Assembly: GCA_963777855.1 (NCBI GenBank) | Contig: CAVZRW010000016.1 | Coordinates: 62,001 to 126,000 of the forward strand | Direction: 5' to 3' | Source: Prado023 sp963777855 | Lineage (GTDB): Bacteria > Actinomycetota > Actinomycetes > S36-B12 > CAIYMF01 | Length of the DNA stretch: 64,000 nt | Part shown: piece after piece, positions 19,660 to 28,053 of the stretch | Position numbering within the stretch: position 1 is the stretch's first letter | How the letters are laid out: every line of letters starts with the position of its first letter | Program-made: the position numbers and the translations under genes | Notes under the pieces: model-generated | Told to the model about the DNA's origin: nothing | Databases searched by the model: none | The model's input: the letters and a program-made list of their open reading frames with translations, nothing else

Positions 19660-20802
19660 TCAGGTCCGCGCGTGCGGGTGGGCGTCGGAGCGGCCCTGGA
19701 ACGACAGGATCTTGGGGTTCACGATCACGCCCTCGCGCATCTCGATGGCCGCCCGGATGGTGCGCTCGGCGTCCCAGCCGACGGGGCCCTCCATGACCGG
19801 GCGAAGGAACGGGATCAGGGCCTCGCTGATGCCCCAGGTGGCGCTGTTCCACAGGAACGACGGGCTGTGGTCCACGCCGTAGTAGGCGACCCCGTCGCCG
19901 ACCATCAGCATCGGCTCCTCGAAGGTGGTGGGCCGCGAGAAGCTGAACCCCATCCCCGTGTCGCACGAGACGTCGACGAGCAGCCGGCCGGGCGGAAGCA
20001 GGGCCAGCTCGTCGTCGGAGATGAACATCAGCGGCCGGTCGGTGTCCTGCAGCACGCAGTTGACCACGATGTCGTGGGCGGCCAGGAACTGGGCGGCGGG
20101 GACCGGCCCCTCCTCGGTGTGCACCACCGTGCGCCCCGGCTCGTCGGGCACCCGCTCGAGGTGGTCGATGACGACCGACGGGATCGGGGAGGCCACCGCG
20201 GTGACGTCGCGCATCGTCAGGACGGTCACGTCGTGGACGCCGAGGGCGTGCAGGGCGGTGATCGCCCCGCGCGCGGTGTTGCCGAACCCGATCACGACCG
20301 CCGTCAGGTGCCGGCCGTAGTGGCCAGTGGAGCCGACCAGGGTCATCGCGTGCAGCACCGAGCAGTAGCCGGCCATCTCGTTGTTCATGTGGAACACGTG
20401 CACCTGGAAGTCCCCGGACCGGCTCCAGTGGTTCATCGCCTCCCACGCGATCAGGGTCAGGTGCTTGTCGATCGAGATCTGCGTCAGATCCGGGTCCTGC
20501 ACCGCGTGCGGCCAGCCCCAGAGCACCTGGCCCGGGCGCATGGCGAGCAGGTCGGCCTGCGTCGGCTTGGGCAGCAGCAGGATGTCAGCGCCGGCGATGA
20601 TCTCCTCGCGGGTCCCCATCCCGGCCACGAGGGGCGCCAGGTGCGCGTCGGAGACGCCGAAGCGCTCGCCGTAGCCGTGCTCCAGCAGGATCCGGGCGCG
20701 CAGATCCGCGTCGATCCGCTCGACGTGCTGCGGGTGGATCGGTAGACGGGACTCGTTCTCCTTGGTCGAGGTGGCAGGCACCCCGACGATCAGCTCTGCC
20801 AT
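19660..20802 (-). CDS. Alanine dehydrogenase/CeoS-like NAD(P)-dependent dehydrogenase
   Basis: 380-residue soluble protein of the alanine dehydrogenase / pyridine nucleotide transhydrogenase fold. N-terminal catalytic part TKENESRLPIHPQHVERI and WGWPHAVQDPDLTQISIDK; Rossmann part AVVIGFGNTARGAITALHAL; later LLVDVSCDTGMGFSFSRPTT and YYGVDHSPSFLWNSATWGIS. The last segments match the pattern of N5-(carboxyethyl)ornithine synthases more than true alanine dehydrogenases. That enzyme condenses pyruvate with ornithine or lysine side chains. Start ATG at 20802 follows GGAGG. Exact substrate uncertain. Confidence 0.78.
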   Translation of the reverse strand: MAELIVGVPATSTKENESRLPIHPQHVERIDADLRARILLEHGYGERFGVSDAHLAPLVAGMGTREEIIAGADILLLPKPTQADLLAMRPGQVLWGWPHAVQDPDLTQISIDKHLTLIAWEAMNHWSRSGDFQVHVFHMNNEMAGYCSVLHAMTLVGSTGHYGRHLTAVVIGFGNTARGAITALHALGVHDVTVLTMRDVTAVASPIPSVVIDHLERVPDEPGRTVVHTEEGPVPAAQFLAAHDIVVNCVLQDTDRPLMFISDDELALLPPGRLLVDVSCDTGMGFSFSRPTTFEEPMLMVGDGVAYYGVDHSPSFLWNSATWGISEALIPFLRPVMEGPVGWDAERTIRAAIEMREGVIVNPKILSFQGRSDAHPHART

Positions 20803-21009
20803 GTCGGCCTCCGGTCCCGACGATCCCATCCCGGCCCCCGGGGACGCCATTCGCGCAGGGCGCCGCGCCCTGGCCCGCGGGAACGGGCGCGGGGCTGCCC
20901 CACGGCGGCGGTCCCGCGGGCGCGCCGCCCGCCGCTGGGCCGACGAGGGGCTGCGTGGGGGCGGGCGCGGTGCCATGATGACGCACTCGGCGGTGGGCGG
21001 AGGAGTCTC

Positions 21010-21894
21010 GTGTTCGATGCGGTGTTCAACGTGGGGCTCGCGCTGGCGATCGTGATCACGGTGGTCTCGCTGGGCATCGCCCTGACCGTGCGCGAGCTGG
21101 TGGCCCCGCTGGCCAGGCCGCTGCTGCCGATCGGGATGGTGGTGCTCAACTGCGGGGTCCTTCCGGCGGTGGCGTGGGGCATCGCGGCGGCCGGGGGCCT
21201 GGACGGTGGAGCCCTCACGGGCGTCACCTTGGCCACGGTCGGGGCCGCCGGTGCCGCGGGGCTCAAGGCGGTCCAGCTCTCCGGGCAGGCCGATGCCGCC
21301 CTGGCCGTCTCGCTGGTCGTCGTGCTGCAGCTGGTGAACCTGGTCACCGTCCCGCTGTGGGCGGGGGCGGTGGTCGAGGGGGCCACGCTGGACCGGGGCG
21401 CGATCCTGCTCAACCTGGCGATGCTGATCCTGATCCCGCTCGCCGTCGGGCTTGTGCTGCGGGCGCTGCTGCCCGAGCGTGCCCCCGGCTGGCGCCAGCC
21501 TCTGGTCGCGGTGTCGAACGTGGCGCTGGGTGTGGCCCTGCTGGCCGGGATCATCGACAACCGATCCACCCTCGTGGAGCTGCTGTGGTCGCCCACCTTC
21601 CTGGTCTGCCTGGCGATCGTGGCCGCGTGCTCCCTGTGCGGCCTGGCCCTGGGCGCCCCGCGAGGTCGGCAGGTGCGCGTCACCACCGCGCTGGTCACCG
21701 GCGTACGGTTCGCCGCGCTGGGGCTGATCATCATCGGCACGCAGCTCGACGGGGCACCGGAGATCCTGGGGCCGGCCCTGGTGTTCGGCCTCGTGAACCT
21801 GATCATGATGGTCGGCATCGCGGTGCTCATCGGCCGCCGGCCTGATCGCCGGGAATCGGCGCTGACCGGTGGTCCCGGGGAGGTCACCGCCTGA
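21010..21894 (+). CDS. BASS-family (bile acid:sodium symporter-like) membrane transporter
   Basis: 294-residue integral membrane protein, about nine hydrophobic segments, resembling the bile acid:Na+ symporter / AEC superfamily. The helix-break region VTLATVGAAGAAGLKAVQLS and the second-half VRFAALGLIIIGTQLDGAPE are consistent with crossover helices of the BASS fold. GTG start at 21010 after GGCGGAGGAG. Divergent from the dehydrogenase at 20802. Could carry organic acids or bicarbonate; substrate not determinable. Confidence 0.7.
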   Translation: MFDAVFNVGLALAIVITVVSLGIALTVRELVAPLARPLLPIGMVVLNCGVLPAVAWGIAAAGGLDGGALTGVTLATVGAAGAAGLKAVQLSGQADAALAVSLVVVLQLVNLVTVPLWAGAVVEGATLDRGAILLNLAMLILIPLAVGLVLRALLPERAPGWRQPLVAVSNVALGVALLAGIIDNRSTLVELLWSPTFLVCLAIVAACSLCGLALGAPRGRQVRVTTALVTGVRFAALGLIIIGTQLDGAPEILGPALVFGLVNLIMMVGIAVLIGRRPDRRESALTGGPGEVTA

Positions 21895-21982
21895 TCCGGG
21901 GGCCGCTCCGGCGGGCGGGGCGTGGGGGCGGCCCGTGGTACGGTCGCAGGTAGCAGACAGCCAGTGTGATGCTGGCACGTGG

Positions 21983-22000
21983 CATACCCGGTCGGGTATG
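21983..22000. promoter_or_regulatory. CsoR/FrmR-like palindrome upstream of glycosyltransferase
   Basis: CATACCCGGTCGGGTATG is a perfect palindrome; its core, ATACCC-N4-GGGTAT, resembles operators of CsoR/FrmR-type repressors. It lies 82 bases before the glycosyltransferase start at 22082, within a 187-base spacer. The match is by pattern only; no CsoR gene is in the window. Confidence 0.5.
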
Positions 22001-22081
22001 GCCCCGGGGATGGACACCAGACCCCGTCAGGCTCGGTAGCGCTCCCGCTGCACCAGTTCGACCCCAGCGGAAGGCCCACTG

Positions 22082-23452
22082 ATGGCCCTCAGCATCGGCA
22101 TGCTCAGCACCTACCCGCCCACCCCGTGTGGCCTGGCCACCTTCTCCCAGGCCCTGGTCACCCACCTCACCGCGGGCGGGGCCGAGGTCGGCATCGTTCG
22201 CGTCGTCGACGCGGTTGCCCCGCACGTCCCGCTCGTGACCCATCAGCTGGTCATGGCCGAGCAGGGCGCTCCCGCGCGGGCCGCCGAGGCCCTCAACGGG
22301 TTCGACGTCGTCGTGGTCCAGCACGAGTACGGGATCTTCGGCGGCCGGGACGGTGCGGACGTGCTCGCGGTGCTGGCCGGCATCCGGGTCCCGATCATCA
22401 CCGTGCTGCACACGGTCCTGACCGAGCCCAGCCCGCACCAGCGCGTGGTGCTGGCCCGCGTGGTCGCGGCCTCCAGCGTCGTGGTGACCATGACCCGCAC
22501 CGCCCGCGAGCGCCTCATCGACGGCTGGGGCGTCGCCCCGGACAAGGTCGTGGTCATCGCGCACGGCGCCGAGGATCCCGGCACCCAGGATCTCTCCCGC
22601 CGCCCTGCGGCGACCTCGGCCTGGACCAGGCCCGCACCGCTCATGGGCGTGGTGCCGGGTCGGCGGCCGGGCGGGAACGTGACCCACCGCCGCACGCACC
22701 GATCCGGCGGGGCCGCTGCCCCAGTGGTGCGCCCCATGCCGGCGGCGAACCCTGGCCGGATCGCGAGTCCCGCTCCCGCCGCGGGCACGGCGCGCAGCAC
22801 CATGCCCGCGCCCACGGCGAACCCCGCCCGCACGATGAGCCCCGCCCAGCCGCACCGCCCGACGATCATCACCTGGGGCCTGATCGGCCCGGGCAAGGGC
22901 ATCGAGTGGGCACTCGAGGCGATGGTCGGCCTGGCCGACCTCGAGCCACGCCCGGTCTACCGGGTGCTCGGCCAGACCCACCCGCGGGTGCTCGAGCGCA
23001 ACGGGGAGGCCTACCGGCTGGGCCTGCAGGCGATGGCCGCGGACCTGGGCCTGGGTGAGTCGGTGCACTTCGACGGCCGCTACCTGGCGGGGCCCGCGCT
23101 GCGTGCCCAGGTGCACGCCGCCGACCTCGTGCTGCTGCCCTACGACTCCCGCGAGCAGGTCACCTCCGGCGTGCTCGTGGAGGCCGTGGTCGCCGGACGC
23201 CCGGTGGTCTCCACTCGGTTCCCGCACGCCGAGGAACTGCTCTCCTCCGGGGCGGGGCTGCTCGTGGAGCAGCAGGACTCCGAGGCGATGGCCGAGGCCC
23301 TGCGCCGGGTCCTGACCGAGCCCGGGCTGGCCGACGGCATGGCCGCTGAGGCGCGCGCCCTGGCCCCGGCGCTGCTCTGGCCGGCCGTGGCCGAGCAGTA
23401 CATCGCCCTGGGTCACCAATCCGTGGCCGACCACGAGGCCTCGGTGGCCTGA
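22082..23452 (+). CDS. GT4-type glycosyltransferase with central disordered insert
   Basis: 456 residues, GT-B fold. N-terminal acceptor domain begins IGMLSTYPPTPCGLATFSQA and contains VVVQHEYGIFGG. The donor domain has ITWGLIGPGKGIEWALEAM and the E-x7-E-like region SGVLVEAVVAGRPVVSTRFP. Between them, residues about 180-265, lies an Ala/Pro/Arg/Thr-rich segment that normal GT4 enzymes lack. ATG at 22082 follows GGAAGG. Its stop overlaps the next gene's ATG (TGATG). The sugar and acceptor are unknown; the HEYGIFGG motif is seen in mannosyltransferase-like members. Confidence 0.88.
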   Translation: MALSIGMLSTYPPTPCGLATFSQALVTHLTAGGAEVGIVRVVDAVAPHVPLVTHQLVMAEQGAPARAAEALNGFDVVVVQHEYGIFGGRDGADVLAVLAGIRVPIITVLHTVLTEPSPHQRVVLARVVAASSVVVTMTRTARERLIDGWGVAPDKVVVIAHGAEDPGTQDLSRRPAATSAWTRPAPLMGVVPGRRPGGNVTHRRTHRSGGAAAPVVRPMPAANPGRIASPAPAAGTARSTMPAPTANPARTMSPAQPHRPTIITWGLIGPGKGIEWALEAMVGLADLEPRPVYRVLGQTHPRVLERNGEAYRLGLQAMAADLGLGESVHFDGRYLAGPALRAQVHAADLVLLPYDSREQVTSGVLVEAVVAGRPVVSTRFPHAEELLSSGAGLLVEQQDSEAMAEALRRVLTEPGLADGMAAEARALAPALLWPAVAEQYIALGHQSVADHEASVA

Positions 23453-24469
23453 TGGCTGTCTCCCCGCGGTTCGACCACCTTGCCGCCATGACCACCGCCG
23501 ACGGGCTGTTCGAGCACGCCCTGCACGACATGCCCCGGCCCGAGCACGGGTACTGCCTCGACGACGTGGCCCGCGGCCTGGTCGTGGTGGCCCGTGAACC
23601 GGGCCCCACCCTGCAGGTGCGCGGACTGCTGCGCACCTACCTGGACTTCGTCACGGCCAGCCTCGACCCGAGCGGGGCCGCGCACAACCGCCGCTCGGTG
23701 CTGGGCGAGTGGACCGACACCCCGACCACGCACGACCACTGGGGACGCGGTGTGTGGGCCCTGGGCGTGACCGCGGCATTCCAGCACGGCCGCGAGCGCC
23801 AGGACGCCCTGGCCGGCGCCGCCGTGGCGATGCGCGCGCGCTCGCCCTGGGCGCGCGCGACGGCCTACGCAGCCCTCGGCGCCGCCGAGGTGCTGCGGGT
23901 CACCCCCGGCGACCCGGTGGCCCTGGCCCTGCTCACCGACGCCGCGCAGTCGCCTGGCGACCCCCGCCCGCGATCGCCGCGACCGAAGCTGGCCGTGGCC
24001 CGAGGCGCGCCTGAGCTACGCCAACGCCGTGATCCCCGAGGCGCTGCTGGCGATCGGCTGGGCACTGGACGACGAGTGGGCCACGCGTCGCGGCCTGGCC
24101 CTGCTGGGCTGGCTGGTCGACCTGCAGCAGCGTGACGGTCACCTGTCGGTGATCCCGGCCGGCGGCTGGGGCCCGGGCGAGGAGCGCGTGCTCTTCGACC
24201 AGCAGCCGATCGAGGTCACGGCCCTGGCCGAGGCCTGCCACCAGGCGCTGGCGCTGACCGGCGAACCGCGCTGGAGCGATGCCCTCGAGCAGTGCGTGGC
24301 CTGGTTCCTGGGCGCCAACGACGCCGGACTCGTGCTCTACGACCTCACGACCGGGGGCTGTGCCGACGGGCTGCACGCCGACCGGGTCAACCTCAACCGC
24401 GGTGCCGAGTCCACCCTGGCCGCACTGGCCACCCTCCAGCGCGCCCGCGAGGTGCTGGTGCGCTCCTGA
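23452..24469 (+). CDS. Glycosyltransferase-partner protein, probable alpha-helical barrel (one frameshift)
   Basis: The N-terminus FDHLAAMTTADGLFEHALHD with GYCLDDVARGLVVVARE, plus later Trp-rich helices (RRSVLGEWTDTPTTHDHWG), suggests a helical-barrel carbohydrate-active protein found beside GT4 genes. An extra T at 23950 breaks the frame; without it the sequence continues RLATPARDRRDRSWPWPEAR, LSYANAVIPEALLAIGW to the stop at 24469, about 338 residues. Start overlaps the glycosyltransferase stop, so the two act together, perhaps making and trimming a mannan-like glycan. Enzymatic function not established. Confidence 0.75.
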
Positions 24470-24580
24470 GGGAACGGCGCTGCGGGACATCGGTCCGGAA
24501 GCGAGTCGGTCGCCTCAGGGCACGGCCCGGCTCGATGGGCCCATCCACGCGCGCGGATCTGCTGTTTCGTCGGCGGTGAG

Positions 24581-24675
24581 CCGGGTGGCCGGCGAACCTC
24601 GCACACGAAACGGCTGTTGACCGCGGCCCGCCGGGGTGTCCGAACGACGAATCCGTGTGCGAGGTTCTGACCCGG
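24581..24675. other. Long imperfect stem in a 450-base intergenic region
   Basis: The spacer 24470-24919 has no convincing gene. It contains a perfect 14-base inverted repeat (24594-24607 with 24654-24667) flanked by a second pairing segment (24581-24586 CCGGGT with 24670-24675 ACCCGG), together a compound stem with a 46-base apical region. A 12-base palindrome GATGGGCCCATC lies at 24534-24545. The element is about 245 bases before the secreted cell-wall protein. It does not match the c-di-AMP riboswitch pattern as I know it. Could be a structured leader or processing site. Confidence 0.6.
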
Positions 24676-24919
24676 CGCCTGCGTCTGGCGGGGAAATGAC
24701 GCAACGATGCGCGAGGTCTGGCCGACGTGCAGGGGTGGCGGTCCGGCTGCCGACGCCCCAGCTTCCGCGCAGGCGACGGAGGCTGCGGGGATCACCGGGC
24801 AGGGATAAGGGATCGTTGCGCACCCCCCTCAAGCCCCGGATGCCCCTCGACGCCGCTCAGGCGGGCGGGGCAGGGTGCCGATGAAGTCGGGGAACAGCAC
24901 CGGGGTGAGGGGATCGATC

Positions 24920-26595
24920 ATGCACGCCGCCGCCGCATTGGCCCGCCGCACGGTCACGATCGTCGCGGCCAGCGCGCTGATGGTGGGCGCCCTGGGCGGG
25001 GCTCCGGCTGTGGGCAAGCCCGAGACTCCCGACCCCCCGATGCAGGCGATGGGCGCCGGCAGCTACTCGGTGCCGTGGTTCATCTCACCGTCGTTGCTGG
25101 CGCTGCGGGCCGAGGTCGACGCCCGGTGGCCCAACCGCAGCCGCGTCAGCGACGGCGCGGTCGGCGACGCCCGCCACCAGGCCCGCGGCGGCAGTCACAA
25201 CCCGGTGGGCACCGGCCATGGCCCCAGCGTCGGCACCCGTGGAGCGGTCCATGGGATGGACATCACCGCCGCGGGCATCGACGTGCGGGCGCTGCTGCAG
25301 GCGGTGGTCGGCGACTCGCGGGTCTGGTACGTGATCCACGACGGGCGGATCTGGAGCCGCACCACCGGGTGGGCGGCCTCGGTCCAGCGCGGGGACCCGC
25401 ATCGGCTGCACATCCACATCAGCCTGCGCGAGGACAGCCAGGCCGCGGCCGTCCGTGCCGAGCGCTCGACCCGATCCTGGTTCGCGAGGCCGGCGGCGGC
25501 CGCCGCCCGTGGTGGCTCTGCCGCGCTGACCCGGCGCATCCAGCGGGCGCTGATCGCACGCGGGTTCCCGATCCCGGCTGGCGCGACGGGCACGTACGGC
25601 GGCCAGACACGGGCCGCTGTGGCGGCCTTCCAGCGGGCGCAGGGATGGCGCGGGTCACAGGCCGACGGAGTGGCCGGACCCGAGACCCTGAGACGGCTGG
25701 GGCTGGCCTCGTACGCGGCCGGGACGTCGTCGGCGAAGGCGAGGGCGGCGAAGGCGAGGGCGGCGAAGGCCCGGGCGGCGAAGGCGAGGGCGGCGAAGGC
25801 GAGGGCGGCGGCGAAGCGGCGTGCCGCAGCGCGTCGCACGCTCGCGGCGAAGGCCTCGGCCTGCCGGCCCGGGGCGCGCAATGCGTGCGTGCGTCAGATG
25901 CAGCGGGCGCTCATCGCCCGCGGCTACGCGTTCCCCGAAGGTGCCACGGGGTACTTCGGCCCGAGGACCCTCGCGGTGGTCAAGTCGTTCCAGCGTGCGC
26001 AGGGCTGGTCAGGGTCGCAGGCCAACGGGGTGCCCGGAGCGGAGACCCTGCGCAGGCTCGGCTTGGCCCAGGGGTCGACCGCGTCGGCGTCGGCCAAGGC
26101 GAAGGCCAAGGCCAAGGCCAAGGCGAAGGCCAAGGCCAAGGCGAAGGCGAAGGCGAAGGCGAAGGCGAAGGCGAAGGCGAAGGCGAAGGCGAAGGCGAAG
26201 GCGAAGGCGAAGGCGAAGGCGAAGGCGAAGGCGAAGGCGAAGGCCAAGGCGAAGGCCAAGGCGAAGGCCAAGGCCAAGGCCAAGGCCGCAAGGCGAAGGC
26301 CAAGGCCAAGGCCAAGGCCCGAGCGAAGGCCAAGGCCCGTGCCAAGGCCAAGGCCCGCGCCCGCGCGGCATCCGGTCTGGCCGCGTACCGGCCGGGCGCC
26401 CGCAACGCGCACGTGCGCGCCATGCAGCGCGCCCTCATCGCGCGGGGCTACACCTTCCAAGAGGGGGCCACCGGCTTCTACGGCCCGCGCACCGTCGTGG
26501 TGGTCCGGTCCTTCCAACGCGCCCAGGGGTGGAGCGGGTCGCACGCCAACGGCACCGCGAACGCTGCGACCCTGCGCCTGCTGGGCCTGCGCTGA
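24920..26595 (+). CDS. Secreted M15-type peptidoglycan protein with three PG-binding domains and Lys-Ala linkers (one frameshift)
   Basis: Signal peptide (MHAAAALARRTVTIVAASAL, then a hydrophobic stretch). Residues about 40-175 resemble the D-Ala-D-Ala carboxypeptidase/endolysin M15 fold: DARHQARGGSHNPVG, AVHGMDIT and RLHIHISL supply the likely zinc His/Asp/His. Three PG_binding_1 domains follow (IQRALIARGFPIPAGATGTY; MQRALIARGYAFPEGATGYF; MQRALIARGYTFQEGATGFY). Linker 1 is KARAA repeats, linker 2 a run of about 45 Lys-Ala pairs. One missing base near 26288 shifts frame inside linker 2; the third domain is in the other frame to the stop at 26593. ATG follows GAGGGG. Role: cell-wall hydrolase, probably wall-bound. 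Confidence 0.82.
26094..26362 (+). repeat. Hexanucleotide (AAGGCN) tandem tract encoding Lys-Ala
   Basis: About 45 units of AAGGCG or AAGGCC in tandem, coding for alternating lysine and alanine, with the frame break near 26288. Such hexamer tracts can change length by slippage without shifting frame. The antisense strand gives Leu-Ala-rich open frames, which are not genes. Confidence 0.9.
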
Positions 26596-26683
26596 CGATC
26601 GCGCCCCTGCGCGGCTGGGGCTCGCCTAGGCCTGCGCTGACGATCGCGACCCTGCGCCTGCTGGGCCGCGCTGACGATCGCGC
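26566..26683. repeat. Partial duplication of the cell-wall gene's 3' end
   Basis: Bases 26566-26605 (the last codons, stop and following GACGATCGCG) recur at 26646-26683 with one base missing; a third short copy of GCTGACGATCGCG lies between. The repeat covers the gap between this gene and arsM and looks like local tandem duplication. Confidence 0.8.
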
Positions 26684-26694
26684 CCTCGTGCGCG

Positions 26695-27534
26695 CTAGTT
26701 CCCCGCGGGCTTGGTCGCGCGGACGAAGGCCGAGACGAACGTGCCCCCGGCCAGGTCCGCTGCCGCGGTGGCGAGGCTCGGGTCGGCCTGCGTCGCGGCC
26801 TCGAGCAGGTCCCGTGCGTCCTCGGCCGTGTACACCCGCGTGACCTCGATGGAGGCGTCGACGAACCCGGCCGCGGCGAGCAGGCCCAGGAACTCCTCCT
26901 CGTGCAGGGCGCCGGACAGGCACCCGGCCCACAGCTCCATCGAGCGGCGCACGGGCTCGGGAAGGGCCCCGCGGACCACGATGTCCGAGACGGCGAACCG
27001 GCCCCCCGGGCGAAGGACGCGGAACGCCTCGCGGAGCACGGCGGACTTGTCGGCCGCGAGGTTGACCACGCAGTTGGAGATGATCACGTCGACGGACGCC
27101 TCAGGCAGGGGCACCGCCTCGATCGCCCCGTGCAGGAACTGCACGTTCGTCGCGCCGGCGGCCTGCCGGTTGCGCTCGGCGAGCGCGAGCATCTCCTCGG
27201 TCATGTCCAGCCCGTAGGCGAAGCCGGTGGGGCCGACCCGCTGGGCGGAGAGCAGCACGTCGATGCCGCCGCCGGATCCGAGGTCGAGCACGACCTCGCC
27301 GGGTCGCAGGTCGGCCAGGGCCGTCGGGTTGCCGCACCCCAGGGAGGCGAGCACCGCGTCCTGCGGGAGATCGGCTGTCTGGTCGGGGCGGTAGAGGTCC
27401 GCGCTGATCGGGTCGGTCGATGCGGACCCGCACCCGCCGTCACCGCAGCAGCCCCGCTCGCCGGCGGTCGCGCGGATCGCGGCTGCCGCGTAGTGGTCGC
27501 GAACGATCTGGTGGATCTCGGGCTGGGTGCTCAC
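26695..27534 (-). CDS. arsM: Arsenite S-adenosylmethionine methyltransferase
   Basis: Converts As(III) to methylated arsenic using SAM. The class I methyltransferase motif is VLDLGSGGGIDVLLSAQRVG; SNCVVNLAADKSAVLREAFR carries the conserved cysteine of As-binding ArsM, and MELWAGCLSGALHEEEFLGL carries the later one. An N-terminal cysteine group (GERGCCGDGGCG) adds metal-binding residues typical of ArsM. 279 residues. GTG start at 27534 after GAGGAG. Lies downstream of arsR on the same strand, 113 bases away, so likely controlled by ArsR. Confidence 0.93.
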   Translation of the reverse strand: MSTQPEIHQIVRDHYAAAAIRATAGERGCCGDGGCGSASTDPISADLYRPDQTADLPQDAVLASLGCGNPTALADLRPGEVVLDLGSGGGIDVLLSAQRVGPTGFAYGLDMTEEMLALAERNRQAAGATNVQFLHGAIEAVPLPEASVDVIISNCVVNLAADKSAVLREAFRVLRPGGRFAVSDIVVRGALPEPVRRSMELWAGCLSGALHEEEFLGLLAAAGFVDASIEVTRVYTAEDARDLLEAATQADPSLATAAADLAGGTFVSAFVRATKPAGN

Positions 27535-27573
27535 TGGTGCTCCTCGTCGGTGGTGGGGGTCGGGTTGTCGGTC

Positions 27574-27630
27574 GGGGCAGGTCTGTCCGGGCAAGTCGTG
27601 TGGGGCAAGTCGTGCGGGGCAGGTCGTGCG
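27574..27630. repeat. Short tandem repeat between arsR and arsM
   Basis: Three imperfect copies of GGGGCAAGTCGTG (14-15 bases each), part of a GT-rich 113-base spacer between arsR and arsM. No gene or terminator is visible in it. Confidence 0.65.
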
Positions 27631-27647
27631 TGGTGGCTCGGTCTGGC

Positions 27648-27977
27648 TCAGGTGCAGCAGGCAGGGGCGGGGCTGGGCTCGGCGATTCCCGACAGGTCGC
27701 CCAGGGCGGCCCCGGCGTGGTCCAGGCCGGCCTGGACCAGGCGGTAGTGCGCCCACCGGCCCTCCCGGCGCACGCTGACCATCCCGACCTCACGAAGCGT
27801 CCTCAGGTGGAACGAGAGCAGTGACTGGGCCATGCCGAGGCGCTCCTGGAGGTCGCACACGCAGAGCTCGCCCTCGCCCAGTGCAGCAAGGATGCGCAGT
27901 CGGCGGGCGTCGGACAGGGCGTGGAACAGGCGGGCGTGCTCGTCCAGGTCGAGGGTGGGATGTGCAGCGGTGGGCAT
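27648..27977 (-). CDS. arsR: ArsR-family arsenic-responsive repressor
   Basis: 109-residue winged-helix repressor: LFHALSDARRLRILAALGEG, recognition helix GMAQSLLSFHLRTLREVGMV, and the As-binding ELCVCDLQERL (C-x-C in the DNA-binding helix region). A C-terminal Cys pair (PAPACCT) may add a ligand. ATG at 27977 lies 12 bases from a perfect ArsR operator (27989-28004), so it autoregulates and controls arsM. A TATATT hexamer (antisense of 27984-27989) ends 6 bases before the ATG, so the transcript may be leaderless. Confidence 0.95.
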   Translation of the reverse strand: MPTAAHPTLDLDEHARLFHALSDARRLRILAALGEGELCVCDLQERLGMAQSLLSFHLRTLREVGMVSVRREGRWAHYRLVQAGLDHAGAALGDLSGIAEPSPAPACCT

Positions 27978-27988
27978 GGCATCAATAT

Positions 27989-28004
27989 ATCAAGATACGT
28001 TGAT
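27989..28004 (-). promoter_or_regulatory. ArsR operator overlapping the arsR promoter
   Basis: ATCAAGATACGTTGAT matches the classic ArsR/SmtB operator ATCAA-N6-TTGAT exactly, with an extra ATCAA at 27981-27985. It overlaps the TATATT promoter element of arsR. Confidence 0.85.
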
Positions 28005-28053
28005 GGATGCATCCTGTGGCGGACGCCCCGCCCCCCGGCCGTACCGTGCGCGC

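Noticed and set aside
24470..24919. c-di-AMP (ydaO) riboswitch
   Set aside because: Expected because of the cell-wall gene, but the conserved GUCAGCU-type and GGG-x-ACCC elements are not found.
25924..26544. Leu-Ala-Phe repeat frame on the minus strand
   Set aside because: Exact antisense of the Lys-Ala tract; no start signal.
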